DNA of 20,346 nucleotides from positions 1 through 20,346 of the forward strand of contig JBFHQE010000033.1 of the NCBI GenBank assembly GCA_041592335.1, written 5' to 3'. A program made the translations under genes and the position numbers. The notes below the pieces were generated by a model. It was given only the letters and a program-made list of their open reading frames with translations. It was not told where the DNA came from and made no database searches. Shown in pieces: positions 6,611 to 15,223 of the stretch (within the stretch, counting starts at the first letter, position 1; each line of letters opens with the position of its first letter). This DNA is from JBFHQE01 sp041592335 (GTDB lineage: Bacteria > Pseudomonadota > Gammaproteobacteria > Thiohalobacterales > Thiohalobacteraceae).

Positions 6611-7213
6611 CTACTTCAATCTTAACGACTGCACATACGCCAGCGCATGCTCAACCGCATGTTCAAATGTGTCTGTTTCTCGCTTGATCTTGCCGACAAA
6701 CAATCCACCCTGCACGATCACGATACAGAAGTCGGCGAGTTCTTCGGGGTCGACGGTTTCGGCTAACTCACCCGCCGCGCGCCGCTCGGCAAAGAACCGG
6801 GCCAGTTGGCCGCGCACCCATTCATAGATCAGCCGCACATCCTGGCGTAGCAGTTCCTGTTCATCGGAGAGGTCATTGCCGATAGTGCCGACCGGACAGG
6901 CGCGTTCGCAGCCGCCCTGCTGTTGCGCCTTCACAAAGAACCGGAACCAGTCATCCAGTTCATCCCAGGTGCGGACCTTGTAATTCACCGGCGCATTGTC
7001 GCCACGCAGCCATTCGTGCAACTGGCCCAGCACTTCGTGCACCAGCCGTTCCTTGGTTTTGAAATAATGAGTGAACTGGCTTTTGCCGGTACCGGAACGC
7101 TGCAGGATCTGGTCCACGCTGGTGGCATGGATACCCTGCTGGTGAAACAGTTCCTGGGCGGCCTGCAGCATCCGCAGCCGTGCCGCGACCGGTTCGTTCG
7201 CTTTGCTCTTCAT
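6611..7213 (-). CDS. TetR/AcrR family transcriptional regulator
   Basis: One-component repressor of 200 aa. The N-terminal helix-turn-helix (about 10-55) includes ARLRMLQAAQELFHQQGIHA, SVDQILQRSGTGKSQFTHYF and KERLV, typical of the TetR family. The C-terminal ligand domain contains GGCERACPVGTIGND, with C102 and C106 four residues apart. I chose ATG 7213-7211 rather than the upstream ATG at 7261, because MKSKANEPVAARLRML fits family N-termini and because the palindrome at 7223-7238 then lies just before the gene instead of inside it. It is divergent from the RND efflux operon, with near-identical palindromes next to both genes, so it most likely represses the pump and itself until an inducer binds. 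The inducer is unknown; the cysteine pair could make it sensitive to electrophiles or oxidants (speculative). Confidence 0.93.
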   Translation of the reverse strand: MKSKANEPVAARLRMLQAAQELFHQQGIHATSVDQILQRSGTGKSQFTHYFKTKERLVHEVLGQLHEWLRGDNAPVNYKVRTWDELDDWFRFFVKAQQQGGCERACPVGTIGNDLSDEQELLRQDVRLIYEWVRGQLARFFAERRAAGELAETVDPEELADFCIVIVQGGLFVGKIKRETDTFEHAVEHALAYVQSLRLK

Positions 7214-7222
7214 AAATTCAAC

Positions 7223-7238
7223 TGTACCGTCTGGTACA
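7223..7238. promoter_or_regulatory. TetR operator O1 (TGTACC-N4-GGTACA)
   Basis: TGTACCGTCTGGTACA is a palindrome with 6-bp arms and a 4-bp centre, starting 10 bp upstream of the tetR ATG. It repeats the arms of O2, whose start is exactly 100 bp away, and is the expected site for autoregulation. Confidence 0.8.
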
Positions 7239-7311
7239 CGCGAATGTATCACAGGGATCATCGCTGCGTCCTGAGCAGCTGTAAAATATCTGTCATAACC
7301 CTGTAAACATC

Positions 7312-7340
7312 TTGACTAGATTTGTACCGATTGGTACAAA
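7312..7340 (+). promoter_or_regulatory. Predicted promoter of the RND efflux operon
   Basis: TTGACT (7312-7317) and TACAAA (7335-7340) are separated by 17 bp. The -10 and most of the spacer are covered by operator O2. Start of transcription near 7347 would exclude start codons before that point and supports ATG 7442 for the membrane fusion protein. Confidence 0.65.
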
Positions 7341-7341
7341 T
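7320..7341. promoter_or_regulatory. TetR operator O2 over the efflux promoter
   Basis: TTTGTACCGATTGGTACAAA (7321-7340) is a perfect palindrome, extended by one more matching pair to 9-bp arms (7320-7341). It shares TGTACC-N4-GGTACA with O1. Binding here would block the -10 of the pump promoter. Confidence 0.85.
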
Positions 7342-7441
7342 GGCCTCCCGGCGCGGTCCCCGATCGCGCCGTTCTGCATTTCTCGCCCGCGGAGGGAATC
7401 TGGCCGGGCTTGCTGCGACCGCCCAGGGGATCACTACTAAT

Positions 7442-8581
7442 ATGAAAAACATTCGATACACCTTTCTCGGCCTGCTCATCGTCGTCCCCATTATCGGCGC
7501 ACTGGTCGGGATCAAGTATTTCCAGTTCGACGCAATGGGACAGGCGGCCGCCAACCAGGTCATGCCGCCTCAACCGGTTACCGCCGCGACGGTGCGCGAG
7601 GAAGTCTGGCAACCGAGTGTGTCTTCCGTTGGCACGGTGATGGCCATGCAGGGTACCGTGATCCGCACCGAGTCCGAGGGCGTGGTACGCCAGATCAATT
7701 TCGAGCCGGGTTCTCGCGTTGAGGCGGGCGATGTGCTGGTGGAACTGGATATCGATGTGGAACAGGCGCAACTGCGCGTGGCGGAAGCCGCCGCTGAACT
7801 GGCGCGTTCCTCGCTGAAGCGCGCGCAAGGCCTGATCGGCAAGCACAGCATTTCCCAGGCCGACTTCGACGAAGCCTCTATTTCACTCAAGCAGGCCAAT
7901 GCCCAGGTGGACAACCTGAAAGCGGTGATTGCCAAGAAAACCGTGCGCGCGCCCTTCTCCGGCAAGCTCGGCATTCGTCATATCAGTGTCGGTCAGTTCC
8001 TGGATAAGGGCAGCCAGGTGGTATCGCTGCAATCGCTCGACCCTATTTATATCGACTTCTCGGTGCCGCAGCAGCGCCTGGGCGACCTGGCCGAAGGGCT
8101 GCGGGCCAACGTGACCGCCGATGCCTATCCGGATATGCGCTTCGAGGGCAGCATTACGGCAATCAACCCGGACATCGATACCAGCACGCGTAACATCCGG
8201 GTACAGGCCACCCTGGCTAATCCCGACGGGCAGTTGCGCCCCGGTATGTTTGTCGAGGTCGATCTGTTGCTGGATCGTCACGACAAGGTACTGGTGATCC
8301 CGGCAACGGCGGTATTGCACGCGCCTTACGGCGATTCGCTGTTTGTGATCGAGGAAGGCGAGGAAGCAGGCCCCGATGGCGAGAAGCCGTTGAAGGTACA
8401 ACAGACCTTTGTACGTCTCGGCGCGCGGCGCGGCGATTTCGTGGTGGTCACGGAAGGCCTGTCGGTCGACGACCGGATTGTGTCCACCGGCGCCTTCAAG
8501 CTGTATCCGGGCATGTCCGTGGTCATCGATAACAGCCTGGCTCCCGAATTCCAGTCGGCGCCCACGCCCGATAACACCTGA
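7442..8581 (+). CDS. RND efflux periplasmic adaptor (membrane fusion protein)
   Basis: Periplasmic adaptor of 379 aa that links the inner-membrane RND pump to an outer-membrane channel. An N-terminal membrane anchor (about 7-24) is followed by two lipoyl half-motifs (TESEGVVRQINFEPGSRVEAGDVLVELD near 76-103, and KTVRAPFSGKLGIRHISVGQFLDKG near 156-180). Between them is an alpha-helical hairpin (about 106-150), and a beta-barrel region with SLDPIYIDFSVPQQ and NPDGQLRPGMFVEVDL follows. The frame is open upstream to a TTG at 7322, but the predicted promoter start lies after that codon and the ATG at 7442 gives the normal MFP N-terminus, so I chose it. It is followed after 14 bp by the pump gene, forming an operon repressed by the divergent TetR. 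Substrates cannot be told from the sequence. Confidence 0.93.
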   Translation: MKNIRYTFLGLLIVVPIIGALVGIKYFQFDAMGQAAANQVMPPQPVTAATVREEVWQPSVSSVGTVMAMQGTVIRTESEGVVRQINFEPGSRVEAGDVLVELDIDVEQAQLRVAEAAAELARSSLKRAQGLIGKHSISQADFDEASISLKQANAQVDNLKAVIAKKTVRAPFSGKLGIRHISVGQFLDKGSQVVSLQSLDPIYIDFSVPQQRLGDLAEGLRANVTADAYPDMRFEGSITAINPDIDTSTRNIRVQATLANPDGQLRPGMFVEVDLLLDRHDKVLVIPATAVLHAPYGDSLFVIEEGEEAGPDGEKPLKVQQTFVRLGARRGDFVVVTEGLSVDDRIVSTGAFKLYPGMSVVIDNSLAPEFQSAPTPDNT

Positions 8582-8595
8582 GCAGGCAGCCGAGC

Positions 8596-11500
8596 ATGAA
8601 AACCTTTACCGATATCTTCGTGCGTCGCCCCGTGCTGGCGCTGGTGGTGAACATCATTATTATCGTTGCCGGGCTGCAGGCCTGGTCATCGTTAAGCGTG
8701 CGCCAGTATCCGCGCAGCGAGAACGCGTCCGTCGTGATCGCCACGGTGTATGTCGGCGCCAGCGCCGAACTGGTGCGCGGCTTTGTCACCACGCCGCTGG
8801 AACGTTCCATCTCGTCCGCCGACGGCATCGACTATGTGGAATCGAAAAGCCTGCTGGGCCTGTCGCTGATCACCGCGCGGCTCAAGCTGAATTACGATGC
8901 CACCAAGGCACTGGCCGATATCACGGCCAAGGTGAACCAGGTTCGTAACGAGTTACCGCCCGAGGCGGAAGTGCCTTCGATCAGTGTGCAATCGGCCGAT
9001 TCGGAATTCGCCGCCGCCTATCTGAGCTTTTCCTCCCAGACGTTGAACCAAAGCGAGATCACCGATTACCTGGTGCGCATGGTGCAACCGCGTCTCGATG
9101 CGCTGACCGGCGTGCAACGCACCGACTTCTTCGGCGCGCGCACCTTCGCCATGCGCGTGTGGCTGGACCCGGCGCGGATGGCGGCCATGAACATCAGCCC
9201 GGCGCAGGTACGCAATGCGCTGGCGGCCAACAACTATCTCGCCGCCGTCGGCAATACCAAGGGCTCACTGGTGCAGGTCAACCTGACCGCCAACACCGAC
9301 CTGCATACCGTGGAGCAGTTCGAAGAGCTGGTGATCCGGCGCCAGAACGACACCATCGTGCGGCTCAGTGACGTCGCCGATATCGAACTCGGCGCCGAGG
9401 ATTACGATACACGCGTCAGTTTCAACGGCCAGAGCGCGGTGTTCATGGGCGTGCATGCGTTACCCAACGCCAACATCATTGAAGTGGTTGAGCGGGTACG
9501 CAAGGAACTGGAAGACATCAAGCGCGATGTACCGCGCGGGCTGGACGTGGATATCGGCTACGACACCTCGGAGTACGTCAATAACGCCATCCACGAAGTG
9601 ATCAAGACCATGACCGACACGCTGGTGATTGTGGTCATCGTCATCTTCCTGTTCCTGGGATCGTTCCGCTCGGTGCTGGTGCCGGTGGTCGCTATTCCGG
9701 TATCGCTGATCGGCGGCATCTTCCTGATGCAAACCTTCGGCTTCACCCTCAACCTGCTCACGCTGCTGGCCATCGTGCTGTCGGTGGGGCTGGTGGTGGA
9801 CGACGCCATCGTCATGGTGGAAAACGTCGAGCGTCATTTACGCGAGGGCCGCACGCCGTTCGAATCCGCGCTGATCGGCGCACGCGAACTGATCGGCCCG
9901 GTGATTGCCATGACCATCACGCTGGCAGCGGTGTATACACCGATTGGTCTGCAGGGCGGTCTGACCGGCGCACTGTTCCGCGAGTTTGCCCTGACACTGG
10001 CCGGGGCCGTGGCCATTTCCGGTTTTGTCGCACTGACCCTGTCGCCGATGATGGCGTCGCAGTTACTGAAAAGCGCCGAGCGCGAGGAACGCGGTTTCAC
10101 CGGCTGGGTGAATCATCACTTCGATCGCCTACGCGAACGTTATGGCCGGGTACTGGAACGTACCCTGCACGCGCGACCGGCGGTCTATACGGTGTGGATT
10201 GCGCTGGGACTGATGACCGTGCCAATGTACATGTTCTCGCCCAAGGAACTGGCGCCGGTGGAAGACCAGGGCTTCATGTTCGGCATTATCGAGAACCCGG
10301 CCGATGCATCCGCCGACCAGAAGGAACACTTTGGCCACGCCGCCGAGAAGATTTTTCTGGAAACACCGGAACGCGAAATCACCTTCCAGTTATTGATGTC
10401 ACCGACCGATCCTTTCGCGGCAGCGCTCGGCATTGGCGGTTTCAGCGGCATGGTGGTGAAACCCTGGGATCAACGCGAGCGCAGCATCACCCAGATCCTG
10501 CCCGAGATCCAGGGCAAGCTGGCGGCCATCCCGGGCCTGCAGATCTTTGCCTCGCGTCCACCGGCACTGCCCGGCGGCGGCAACTTCCCGATCGAGTTTC
10601 TGATTACCTCGACAGCCGAACCGGAGCAGATGCTTGAGGTTGCGCAACAACTGCAGCAGAAGGCGATGGAAAGCGGCATCTTCTTTTTCCCGCCGATCAT
10701 CGGTCTGAAATACGACCAGCCGCAGGCACAGATCGTGATCGATCATCAGAAGGTCGCCGCGCTTGGCTTAAACAATGCACAGGTCGGCGCCGATCTGGCC
10801 GCGGCGCTGGGTGGCAATTACGTTAACCGCTTCAACATCGAGGGCCGCGCTTATAAAGTCATCCCGCAGATTGCGCGCACCGACCGGCTCAACGCCGAGC
10901 AGTTGAGCGATATCTATATCACCGGGCCGGACAACCAGCTGATACCGCTGAGCGCCGTTGCCACGCTCAGCAACAGCACCGTGCCGCGTTCGCTGAATCG
11001 TTTTCAACAGCTCAATGCCATCAAACTGTCCGGCATGTCGGCGCAACTGGATGATGGTTTGAAAGTACTGGAAAACGCTGCAGAGGAAATTCTGCCGCCG
11101 GGCTATACCATCGACTACACCGGCGAGTCGCGCCAGCTGCGCACCGAGGGCGGCAAGTTCCTCCCGGCGCTGGGCTTCGCGATCCTGATGATCTTTTTAG
11201 TGCTGGCGGTGCAGTTCAACTCGTTCCGTGATCCGTTCGTGATCCTGCTCGGCTCGGTGCCGCTGGCGATGTTCGGCGCCATGGTGTTTACCGTACTGAA
11301 GATGCCGAACGACGCCATGCCCTACTGGACCAATGGCTGGACCACTACCATGAACATCTATGCGCAGGTGGGACTGGTAACGCTGGTCGGACTGATCGCC
11401 AAGAACGGCATTCTGATCGTGGAGTTCGCCAATAAGCTGCAGGAAAGCGGTAGCGACAAGCTGGCCGCCATCAAGGAAGCGTCCATGACACGTTTGCGGC

Positions 11501-11745
11501 CGGTGCTGATGACCTCGGTCGCCACCGTCGCCGGTCACTTCCCGCTGACCCTGGTCGACGGACCCGGCGCCGCCGCGCGTAACTCCATCGGCCTGGTGCT
11601 GGTGGGCGGCATGACCATCGGCACCTTGTTCACGCTGTTCGTGGTGCCCTCGCTGTACATGCTGATTGCCAAGTCGCGGCAGGGTGAACGCGAGGCAATG
11701 CCGGAATTTGATAGCACAAAGCTGGTTGGTTCGGAGGCCGTTTAA
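8596..11745 (+). CDS. RND multidrug efflux transporter, HAE1 (AcrB/MexB-like) family
   Basis: Proton-driven inner-membrane exporter of 1049 aa, full length for the HAE1 family. It begins with TM1 (RRPVLALVVNIIIIVAGL) and continues with the porter domain. The TM4 segment GLVVDDAIVMVENVERH carries the proton-relay pair D402/D403, and TM10 GLIAKNGILIVEFAN carries the matching lysine K936. The second large periplasmic loop and the C-terminal TM segment near VPSLYMLIAKSRQ complete the two-fold repeat architecture. The start codon lies 14 bp after the adaptor stop. No TolC-like outer-membrane gene follows, so the channel must be encoded elsewhere. The stop TAA (11743-11745) overlaps the stop of the oppositely oriented DUF3050 gene. 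The D-D pair with a hydrophobic-compound-type architecture argues against a heavy-metal (CusA) pump. Confidence 0.96.
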   Translation: MKTFTDIFVRRPVLALVVNIIIIVAGLQAWSSLSVRQYPRSENASVVIATVYVGASAELVRGFVTTPLERSISSADGIDYVESKSLLGLSLITARLKLNYDATKALADITAKVNQVRNELPPEAEVPSISVQSADSEFAAAYLSFSSQTLNQSEITDYLVRMVQPRLDALTGVQRTDFFGARTFAMRVWLDPARMAAMNISPAQVRNALAANNYLAAVGNTKGSLVQVNLTANTDLHTVEQFEELVIRRQNDTIVRLSDVADIELGAEDYDTRVSFNGQSAVFMGVHALPNANIIEVVERVRKELEDIKRDVPRGLDVDIGYDTSEYVNNAIHEVIKTMTDTLVIVVIVIFLFLGSFRSVLVPVVAIPVSLIGGIFLMQTFGFTLNLLTLLAIVLSVGLVVDDAIVMVENVERHLREGRTPFESALIGARELIGPVIAMTITLAAVYTPIGLQGGLTGALFREFALTLAGAVAISGFVALTLSPMMASQLLKSAEREERGFTGWVNHHFDRLRERYGRVLERTLHARPAVYTVWIALGLMTVPMYMFSPKELAPVEDQGFMFGIIENPADASADQKEHFGHAAEKIFLETPEREITFQLLMSPTDPFAAALGIGGFSGMVVKPWDQRERSITQILPEIQGKLAAIPGLQIFASRPPALPGGGNFPIEFLITSTAEPEQMLEVAQQLQQKAMESGIFFFPPIIGLKYDQPQAQIVIDHQKVAALGLNNAQVGADLAAALGGNYVNRFNIEGRAYKVIPQIARTDRLNAEQLSDIYITGPDNQLIPLSAVATLSNSTVPRSLNRFQQLNAIKLSGMSAQLDDGLKVLENAAEEILPPGYTIDYTGESRQLRTEGGKFLPALGFAILMIFLVLAVQFNSFRDPFVILLGSVPLAMFGAMVFTVLKMPNDAMPYWTNGWTTTMNIYAQVGLVTLVGLIAKNGILIVEFANKLQESGSDKLAAIKEASMTRLRPVLMTSVATVAGHFPLTLVDGPGAAARNSIGLVLVGGMTIGTLFTLFVVPSLYMLIAKSRQGEREAMPEFDSTKLVGSEAV

Positions 11746-12518
11746 CCTTCCATTACGCGCAGCACTCCGTCCCAGAACGCGATGCGCGCCTCGACGGCCT
11801 GGGTTGCGGCTTCCAGTGCTTCCTCAATCCGCTGTTCGTTGCCATTGCATAAACCATTCAGCAGACGCAACGACAGCGGCGCGTGAAAGTCTTCGTCCAG
11901 GTGAATATGCCGGTTTAAATAGAAATGAAAGATCGGCGCCTGCTCACTGGTCACGCCGATTTTTTTCAGGATGGAACGGAACATACAGGGAATAATGTGT
12001 TCCCGTCCCAGCGCCAGGGCCGCGGCGACCTGGTGCGGCTTGTCATTGCCGATAAACCTGAAGGTCGTTGCGGTAAAACGGCGCGAAGGTTCCGGCACGC
12101 CCGGCAGCGCCAGCGCCGCCTCAATTCCCTGCTCGCGTACCGCCTCGATAAACGCGGCCGAAGGTTTGATGTCCGCGCCGATTTCCTGCATGGCGCGATG
12201 ATACAACTCGAAATGACTGGAAAACTCGCCCGGCACGTTGGTCTCGTCGGACTCTTCTTCCAGCACCAGCTCATTGATAAAACGCCGCACACTGCCCTCG
12301 CCTATCGGCACCCAGGGATAACGTGTCGGCGCCACCGCCGATTGCAGATACTTGATGAGCGACATGAAATCCCAGACCGAATAGACATGGTGTTGCATGA
12401 AGCAACGCAGGTCTTCGATGGTATTGATCGCATCGTAGACCGGATGGTTTTCGAGCTGGTTTTTAAAGGAAAGAATAACGTCGCTGGTAATTTCGGCTGG
12501 CATGGATTCAGGCTTCAC
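11742..12518 (-). CDS. DUF3050 family protein
   Basis: Soluble, mostly helical protein of 258 aa that fits the DUF3050 family. Recognisable segments are HPVYDAINTIEDLRCFMQHH, VYSVWDFMSLIKYLQ (about 44-59), ELVLEEESDE (83-92), SHFELYHRAM (101-110) and HFYLNRHIHLDEDFHAP (198-214). The family is thought to share the heme-oxygenase/TENA-like fold; the repeated His and acidic residues could bind metal, but no activity is established. The start shown is GTG 12518; ATG 12503 (MPAEITSD) is an equally good alternative, and neither has a clear ribosome-binding site. It lies between the efflux pump (convergent, with overlapping stops) and cbbM (same strand, separated by a strong terminator), so it probably has its own promoter in 12519-12630. 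Confidence 0.8.
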   Translation of the reverse strand: MKPESMPAEITSDVILSFKNQLENHPVYDAINTIEDLRCFMQHHVYSVWDFMSLIKYLQSAVAPTRYPWVPIGEGSVRRFINELVLEEESDETNVPGEFSSHFELYHRAMQEIGADIKPSAAFIEAVREQGIEAALALPGVPEPSRRFTATTFRFIGNDKPHQVAAALALGREHIIPCMFRSILKKIGVTSEQAPIFHFYLNRHIHLDEDFHAPLSLRLLNGLCNGNEQRIEEALEAATQAVEARIAFWDGVLRVMEG

Positions 12519-12630
12519 TAGCTGTAAAAAACAGCCCGATTATAAGCCATTCCGTTACGTTGAGTGCGTTAGCAAACGACAGGAATTTTCAGGTTTTTCG
12601 CTGTCTCCCCCGAATGCGACATGCTCGTAA

Positions 12631-12685
12631 ATAAAAAAGGGCGGCGACAATCGAGAAGCGATTCACCTCTCGTTGTCGCCGCCCT
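12631..12685 (-). terminator. Strong Rho-independent terminator after cbbM
   Basis: Read on the minus strand, an 18-bp GC-rich stem with one bulged base (12668-12685 with 12638-12656; core AGGGCGGCGACAA) is followed by a T run (AAAAAA at 12633-12638 on the plus strand). It begins about 20 bases after the cbbM stop and insulates the DUF3050 gene. Confidence 0.93.
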
Positions 12686-12707
12686 GGTCAGGCGTTAAGT
12701 CGCTGCT

Positions 12708-14117
12708 TTACGCGGCTTTCACACCCAGTTTTTCACGCCAGCCCGGGAACAGCTTGTCGGCATCGCCCGGGAAGGATTCGAAGGCTCGCGCGAACTCGTT
12801 GTTTGTCTTCGCCCATTCGACCGGATCGGCACCGGCCTTCCAGCACTGGTAGGCCTGGTCAAGAGACTTGCCACCGGCAGCCGGGCTGTCGATGTGACCG
12901 AAGGAACCGCCACCACAGGTGTTGATCAGGTTGCCGTGACCGAGGTTTTCGAAGAAACCTGGCAGACGCAGCGCGTTCATACCACCGGAGATGATCGGTG
13001 TAGTGGCCTTCATGCCATACCATTTCTGGTAGAAGTAAGGTCCCTGGCACTCGTCGCGTTCCAGCATGTAAGCCAGTACGGTTTCACCCGCGTGGCCTTC
13101 CATCTTGCCGTAGCCCATGGTGCCAGTGTGAATACCGGAAGCACCCATCATGCGAGCCAGCTTCATGTAACACAGTGGATCCATACCCATTGGCGACTTG
13201 TAGGAAGTCAGTGCTCCGTGACCCGCGCGGTGGAAGTGCAGGAAGGTGTCAGGGAAAGCACGACGGCAAGTGGTAACACCGGCCGGTCCGGTAACGAAAC
13301 CGTCAACCAGGAACGCAACGTGATCGGCGGAGTTGTACTTGGCGAATGCTTCCAGCACGAACTCGCCGCGCTTGATCATTTCTTCGTGGAAGTCAGCAGT
13401 AATGTTGGCTGAGAACAGTTTGGCTTCGCCGGTTTCCTGCTGAGCGCGATCCATGGATTCTGCAACCAGCGGAATGACTTCTTCCATCGGGCAGAACGGC
13501 TGGTTCGCCTGGGGTTCGTCGTTCTTGATGAAGGTGCCACCCAGCCAGAAGTCGTAACAGGCCTTGGCAAAAGGCGCCGGACGCAAGCCCAGCTTCGGCT
13601 TGATGATAGTACCGGCAATATAACCGCCGTTTTCTTCGGGGCGCCCCATTACCTTCCACAGGTTGGAGATATTGGCCGAGGGACCGTCGATACGCTTGAT
13701 CATGCACTCGGGTACGAGGAAGTCGAGCATACGCAGACCTTCATGATCGCCCATGCCCTGGTTGTTACCCAGGATCAGAGACCACATGTGCGATACGTTG
13801 TAGTGGCCATCGCTCAGGTTGGGGTCGAACAGATCAACCGGGTAGGCAATCTTCATCAGGCCACCCTTGTCGCCAAAGGCCGCTTCGTCGATTTCGTACA
13901 CCAGCGCGTCAACACCGCGGGTGAAATCATCCGTGGTGGATACTTCGACGTTGGTACCGGTCGAGGATTCCGCGGCGACGTGGGCAGCCACTGCCAGGAA
14001 GCCGTGACCCGCGGCGGGTTTCAGGCGGTAAGCCACCAGCATGTGCTTGCCGTTGGCGATGAGATCCTCTTCTTTGAGATCGAGGTTTGCGTAACGACTG
14101 GATTGATCGTGTGCCAT
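12708..14117 (-). CDS. cbbM: Ribulose-1,5-bisphosphate carboxylase/oxygenase, form II
   Basis: CO2-fixing enzyme of the Calvin cycle, 469 aa, a large-subunit-only form II RuBisCO close in layout to the Rhodospirillum rubrum enzyme. The catalytic residues are all visible: K173 in GTIIKPKLG, K198 (the carbamylated lysine) with D200 and E201 in GGTFIKNDEPQ, H296/R297 and H300 in LHFHRAGHGA, the loop-6 lysine K338 in GTMGYGKMEG, and S377 in PIISGGMNALRLPG. A phosphate-binding CGGGSFGH follows. The ATG is preceded by AGGAGA at ideal spacing. No small-subunit gene is present, as expected, and no cbbQ/cbbO activase genes adjoin it in the window. The divergent cbbR gene and the strong terminator indicate a monocistronic, CbbR-controlled unit. 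Form II enzymes have low CO2/O2 specificity and suit low-oxygen or high-CO2 conditions. Confidence 0.98.
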   Translation of the reverse strand: MAHDQSSRYANLDLKEEDLIANGKHMLVAYRLKPAAGHGFLAVAAHVAAESSTGTNVEVSTTDDFTRGVDALVYEIDEAAFGDKGGLMKIAYPVDLFDPNLSDGHYNVSHMWSLILGNNQGMGDHEGLRMLDFLVPECMIKRIDGPSANISNLWKVMGRPEENGGYIAGTIIKPKLGLRPAPFAKACYDFWLGGTFIKNDEPQANQPFCPMEEVIPLVAESMDRAQQETGEAKLFSANITADFHEEMIKRGEFVLEAFAKYNSADHVAFLVDGFVTGPAGVTTCRRAFPDTFLHFHRAGHGALTSYKSPMGMDPLCYMKLARMMGASGIHTGTMGYGKMEGHAGETVLAYMLERDECQGPYFYQKWYGMKATTPIISGGMNALRLPGFFENLGHGNLINTCGGGSFGHIDSPAAGGKSLDQAYQCWKAGADPVEWAKTNNEFARAFESFPGDADKLFPGWREKLGVKAA

Positions 14118-14242
14118 TGTACTTCTCCTGTTGAATTACATGTCGCATATCCGGGGCAGTCCCGAAGTTGAGAAGCACTATAATTAATACGGTCTATAAG
14201 ATATATTCAGGATTTATTTGTAAATATAAAACTTTTTCTTAT
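14118..14242. promoter_or_regulatory. cbbM-cbbR divergent control region
   Basis: This AT-rich 125-bp gap separates the divergent cbbM and cbbR starts. On the minus strand a -10-like TATAGT (14182-14177) would start cbbM near 14170, but no good -35 lies 17 bp upstream, typical of an activator-dependent promoter. CTATAA occurs twice, 16 bp apart (14178 and 14194), with TTAATA/TATAA dyad character between 14184 and 14199. This is a plausible CbbR box at the -35 position; the exact bases are an inference. Confidence 0.5.
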
Positions 14243-15166
14243 ATGTTTAGACTCACACTACGCCAGCTGGAAATCCTCGAGGCCGTTGCCCGCTGTGGTA
14301 ATTTTTCCCGCGCCAGCGCGGAATTGCATTTGACACAGCCCGCAGTTTCCATGCAAATCAAGCAGTTAGAAAATACGCTCGGCCTGCCGCTGTTCGAGCA
14401 CATGGGCAAGCAAACCCAGCTGACCCAGGCCGGCCGGGAAGCATTGAGCGCTTATCAGGTCATCGAGCAGGAACTGACCAACCTGGCACAGAGCCTGGCC
14501 GATATCCAGGGCTTGCAGGGCGGCAGTCTGTCCGTTTCGGCTGCCAGTACCGCCAGCGTATTTACCGCCCGACTGATGGCGCTGTTTCGCGACCAGTATC
14601 CGGAAGTGCGTATCAGTCTTAACGTGGTCAATCGCGAAACCCTGCTACAGCATCTCGCCAGCAACAGCATCGACATGGCCATCATGGGCCAGCCGCCGGA
14701 TGGGCTCGACCTCACCGCCCTGCCCTTTATGGAAAACCCGCTGGTCGTCATCGCCGCCACCACGCATCCGCTGGCCAGCGTCCGGAACATTCCGCTTACC
14801 CGCCTGATTGAAGAACCACTGGTGGGACGCGAACAAGGTTCCGGCACCCGCAGCGCGCTGGAAAAATTTCTTACCGAGCAAGGACTGACTTTCGTCCCCG
14901 CCATGGAGATGAACAAGAACGAGGCCATCAAGCAGGCCGTGGTTGCCGGGCTCGGTCTTGGTGTAGTGTCGCTGCATACCGTCAAGACGGAACTCGAATC
15001 CGAGCAACTTTGCATCCTGGATGTCGAGGGTTTTCCGTTAAAGCGCCACTGGTATCTGGTGCAACGCGATGGCAAACGTCTGAGTCCCGCGGCACAGACG
15101 TTCACAAAGTTTGTGCTGCGAGAAACGGCAAAACTCTACGATGAGGAACCACCGTTGATGAACTGA
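14243..15166 (+). CDS. cbbR: LysR family transcriptional regulator, CbbR
   Basis: LysR-type regulator of 307 aa that activates the divergent RuBisCO gene, normally in response to Calvin-cycle metabolites. The N-terminal winged helix-turn-helix reads LTLRQLEILEAVARCGNFSR, ASAELHLTQPAVSMQIKQLE and LGLPLFEHMGKQTQLTQAG (about 4-65). The C-terminal effector domain includes SIDMAIMGQPP, REQGSGTRSALEKFL and KQAVVAGLGLGVVSLHT. It matches CbbR proteins in length and in the RQLEIL opening. The frame is open to 14168, but ATG 14243 gives the family start. The gene is followed by a hairpin with T runs at 15224-15254. Divergent arrangement with cbbM is the classical cbb layout. Confidence 0.94.
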   Translation: MFRLTLRQLEILEAVARCGNFSRASAELHLTQPAVSMQIKQLENTLGLPLFEHMGKQTQLTQAGREALSAYQVIEQELTNLAQSLADIQGLQGGSLSVSAASTASVFTARLMALFRDQYPEVRISLNVVNRETLLQHLASNSIDMAIMGQPPDGLDLTALPFMENPLVVIAATTHPLASVRNIPLTRLIEEPLVGREQGSGTRSALEKFLTEQGLTFVPAMEMNKNEAIKQAVVAGLGLGVVSLHTVKTELESEQLCILDVEGFPLKRHWYLVQRDGKRLSPAAQTFTKFVLRETAKLYDEEPPLMN

Positions 15167-15223
15167 AGCAGGCCATCCATCGACATCAAACTCCCCGTTC
15201 GCACGCACCACATGTGCGCATAC

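Noticed and set aside
7214..7261. Longer TetR protein from ATG 7261
   Set aside because: It would place operator O1 inside the coding region and adds 16 residues not typical of the family.
7322..7441. N-terminal extension of the membrane fusion protein from TTG 7322 or ATG 7340
   Set aside because: These codons lie inside the operator and before the predicted transcription start, and the extension is Arg-rich with no family similarity; ATG 7442 yields the normal membrane anchor.
9460..9837. Open frames antisense to the RND pump, MFP, cbbM and cas9
   Set aside because: They mirror the codon pattern of the real genes on the other strand, lack ribosome-binding sites and give low-complexity or His/Arg-rich products.
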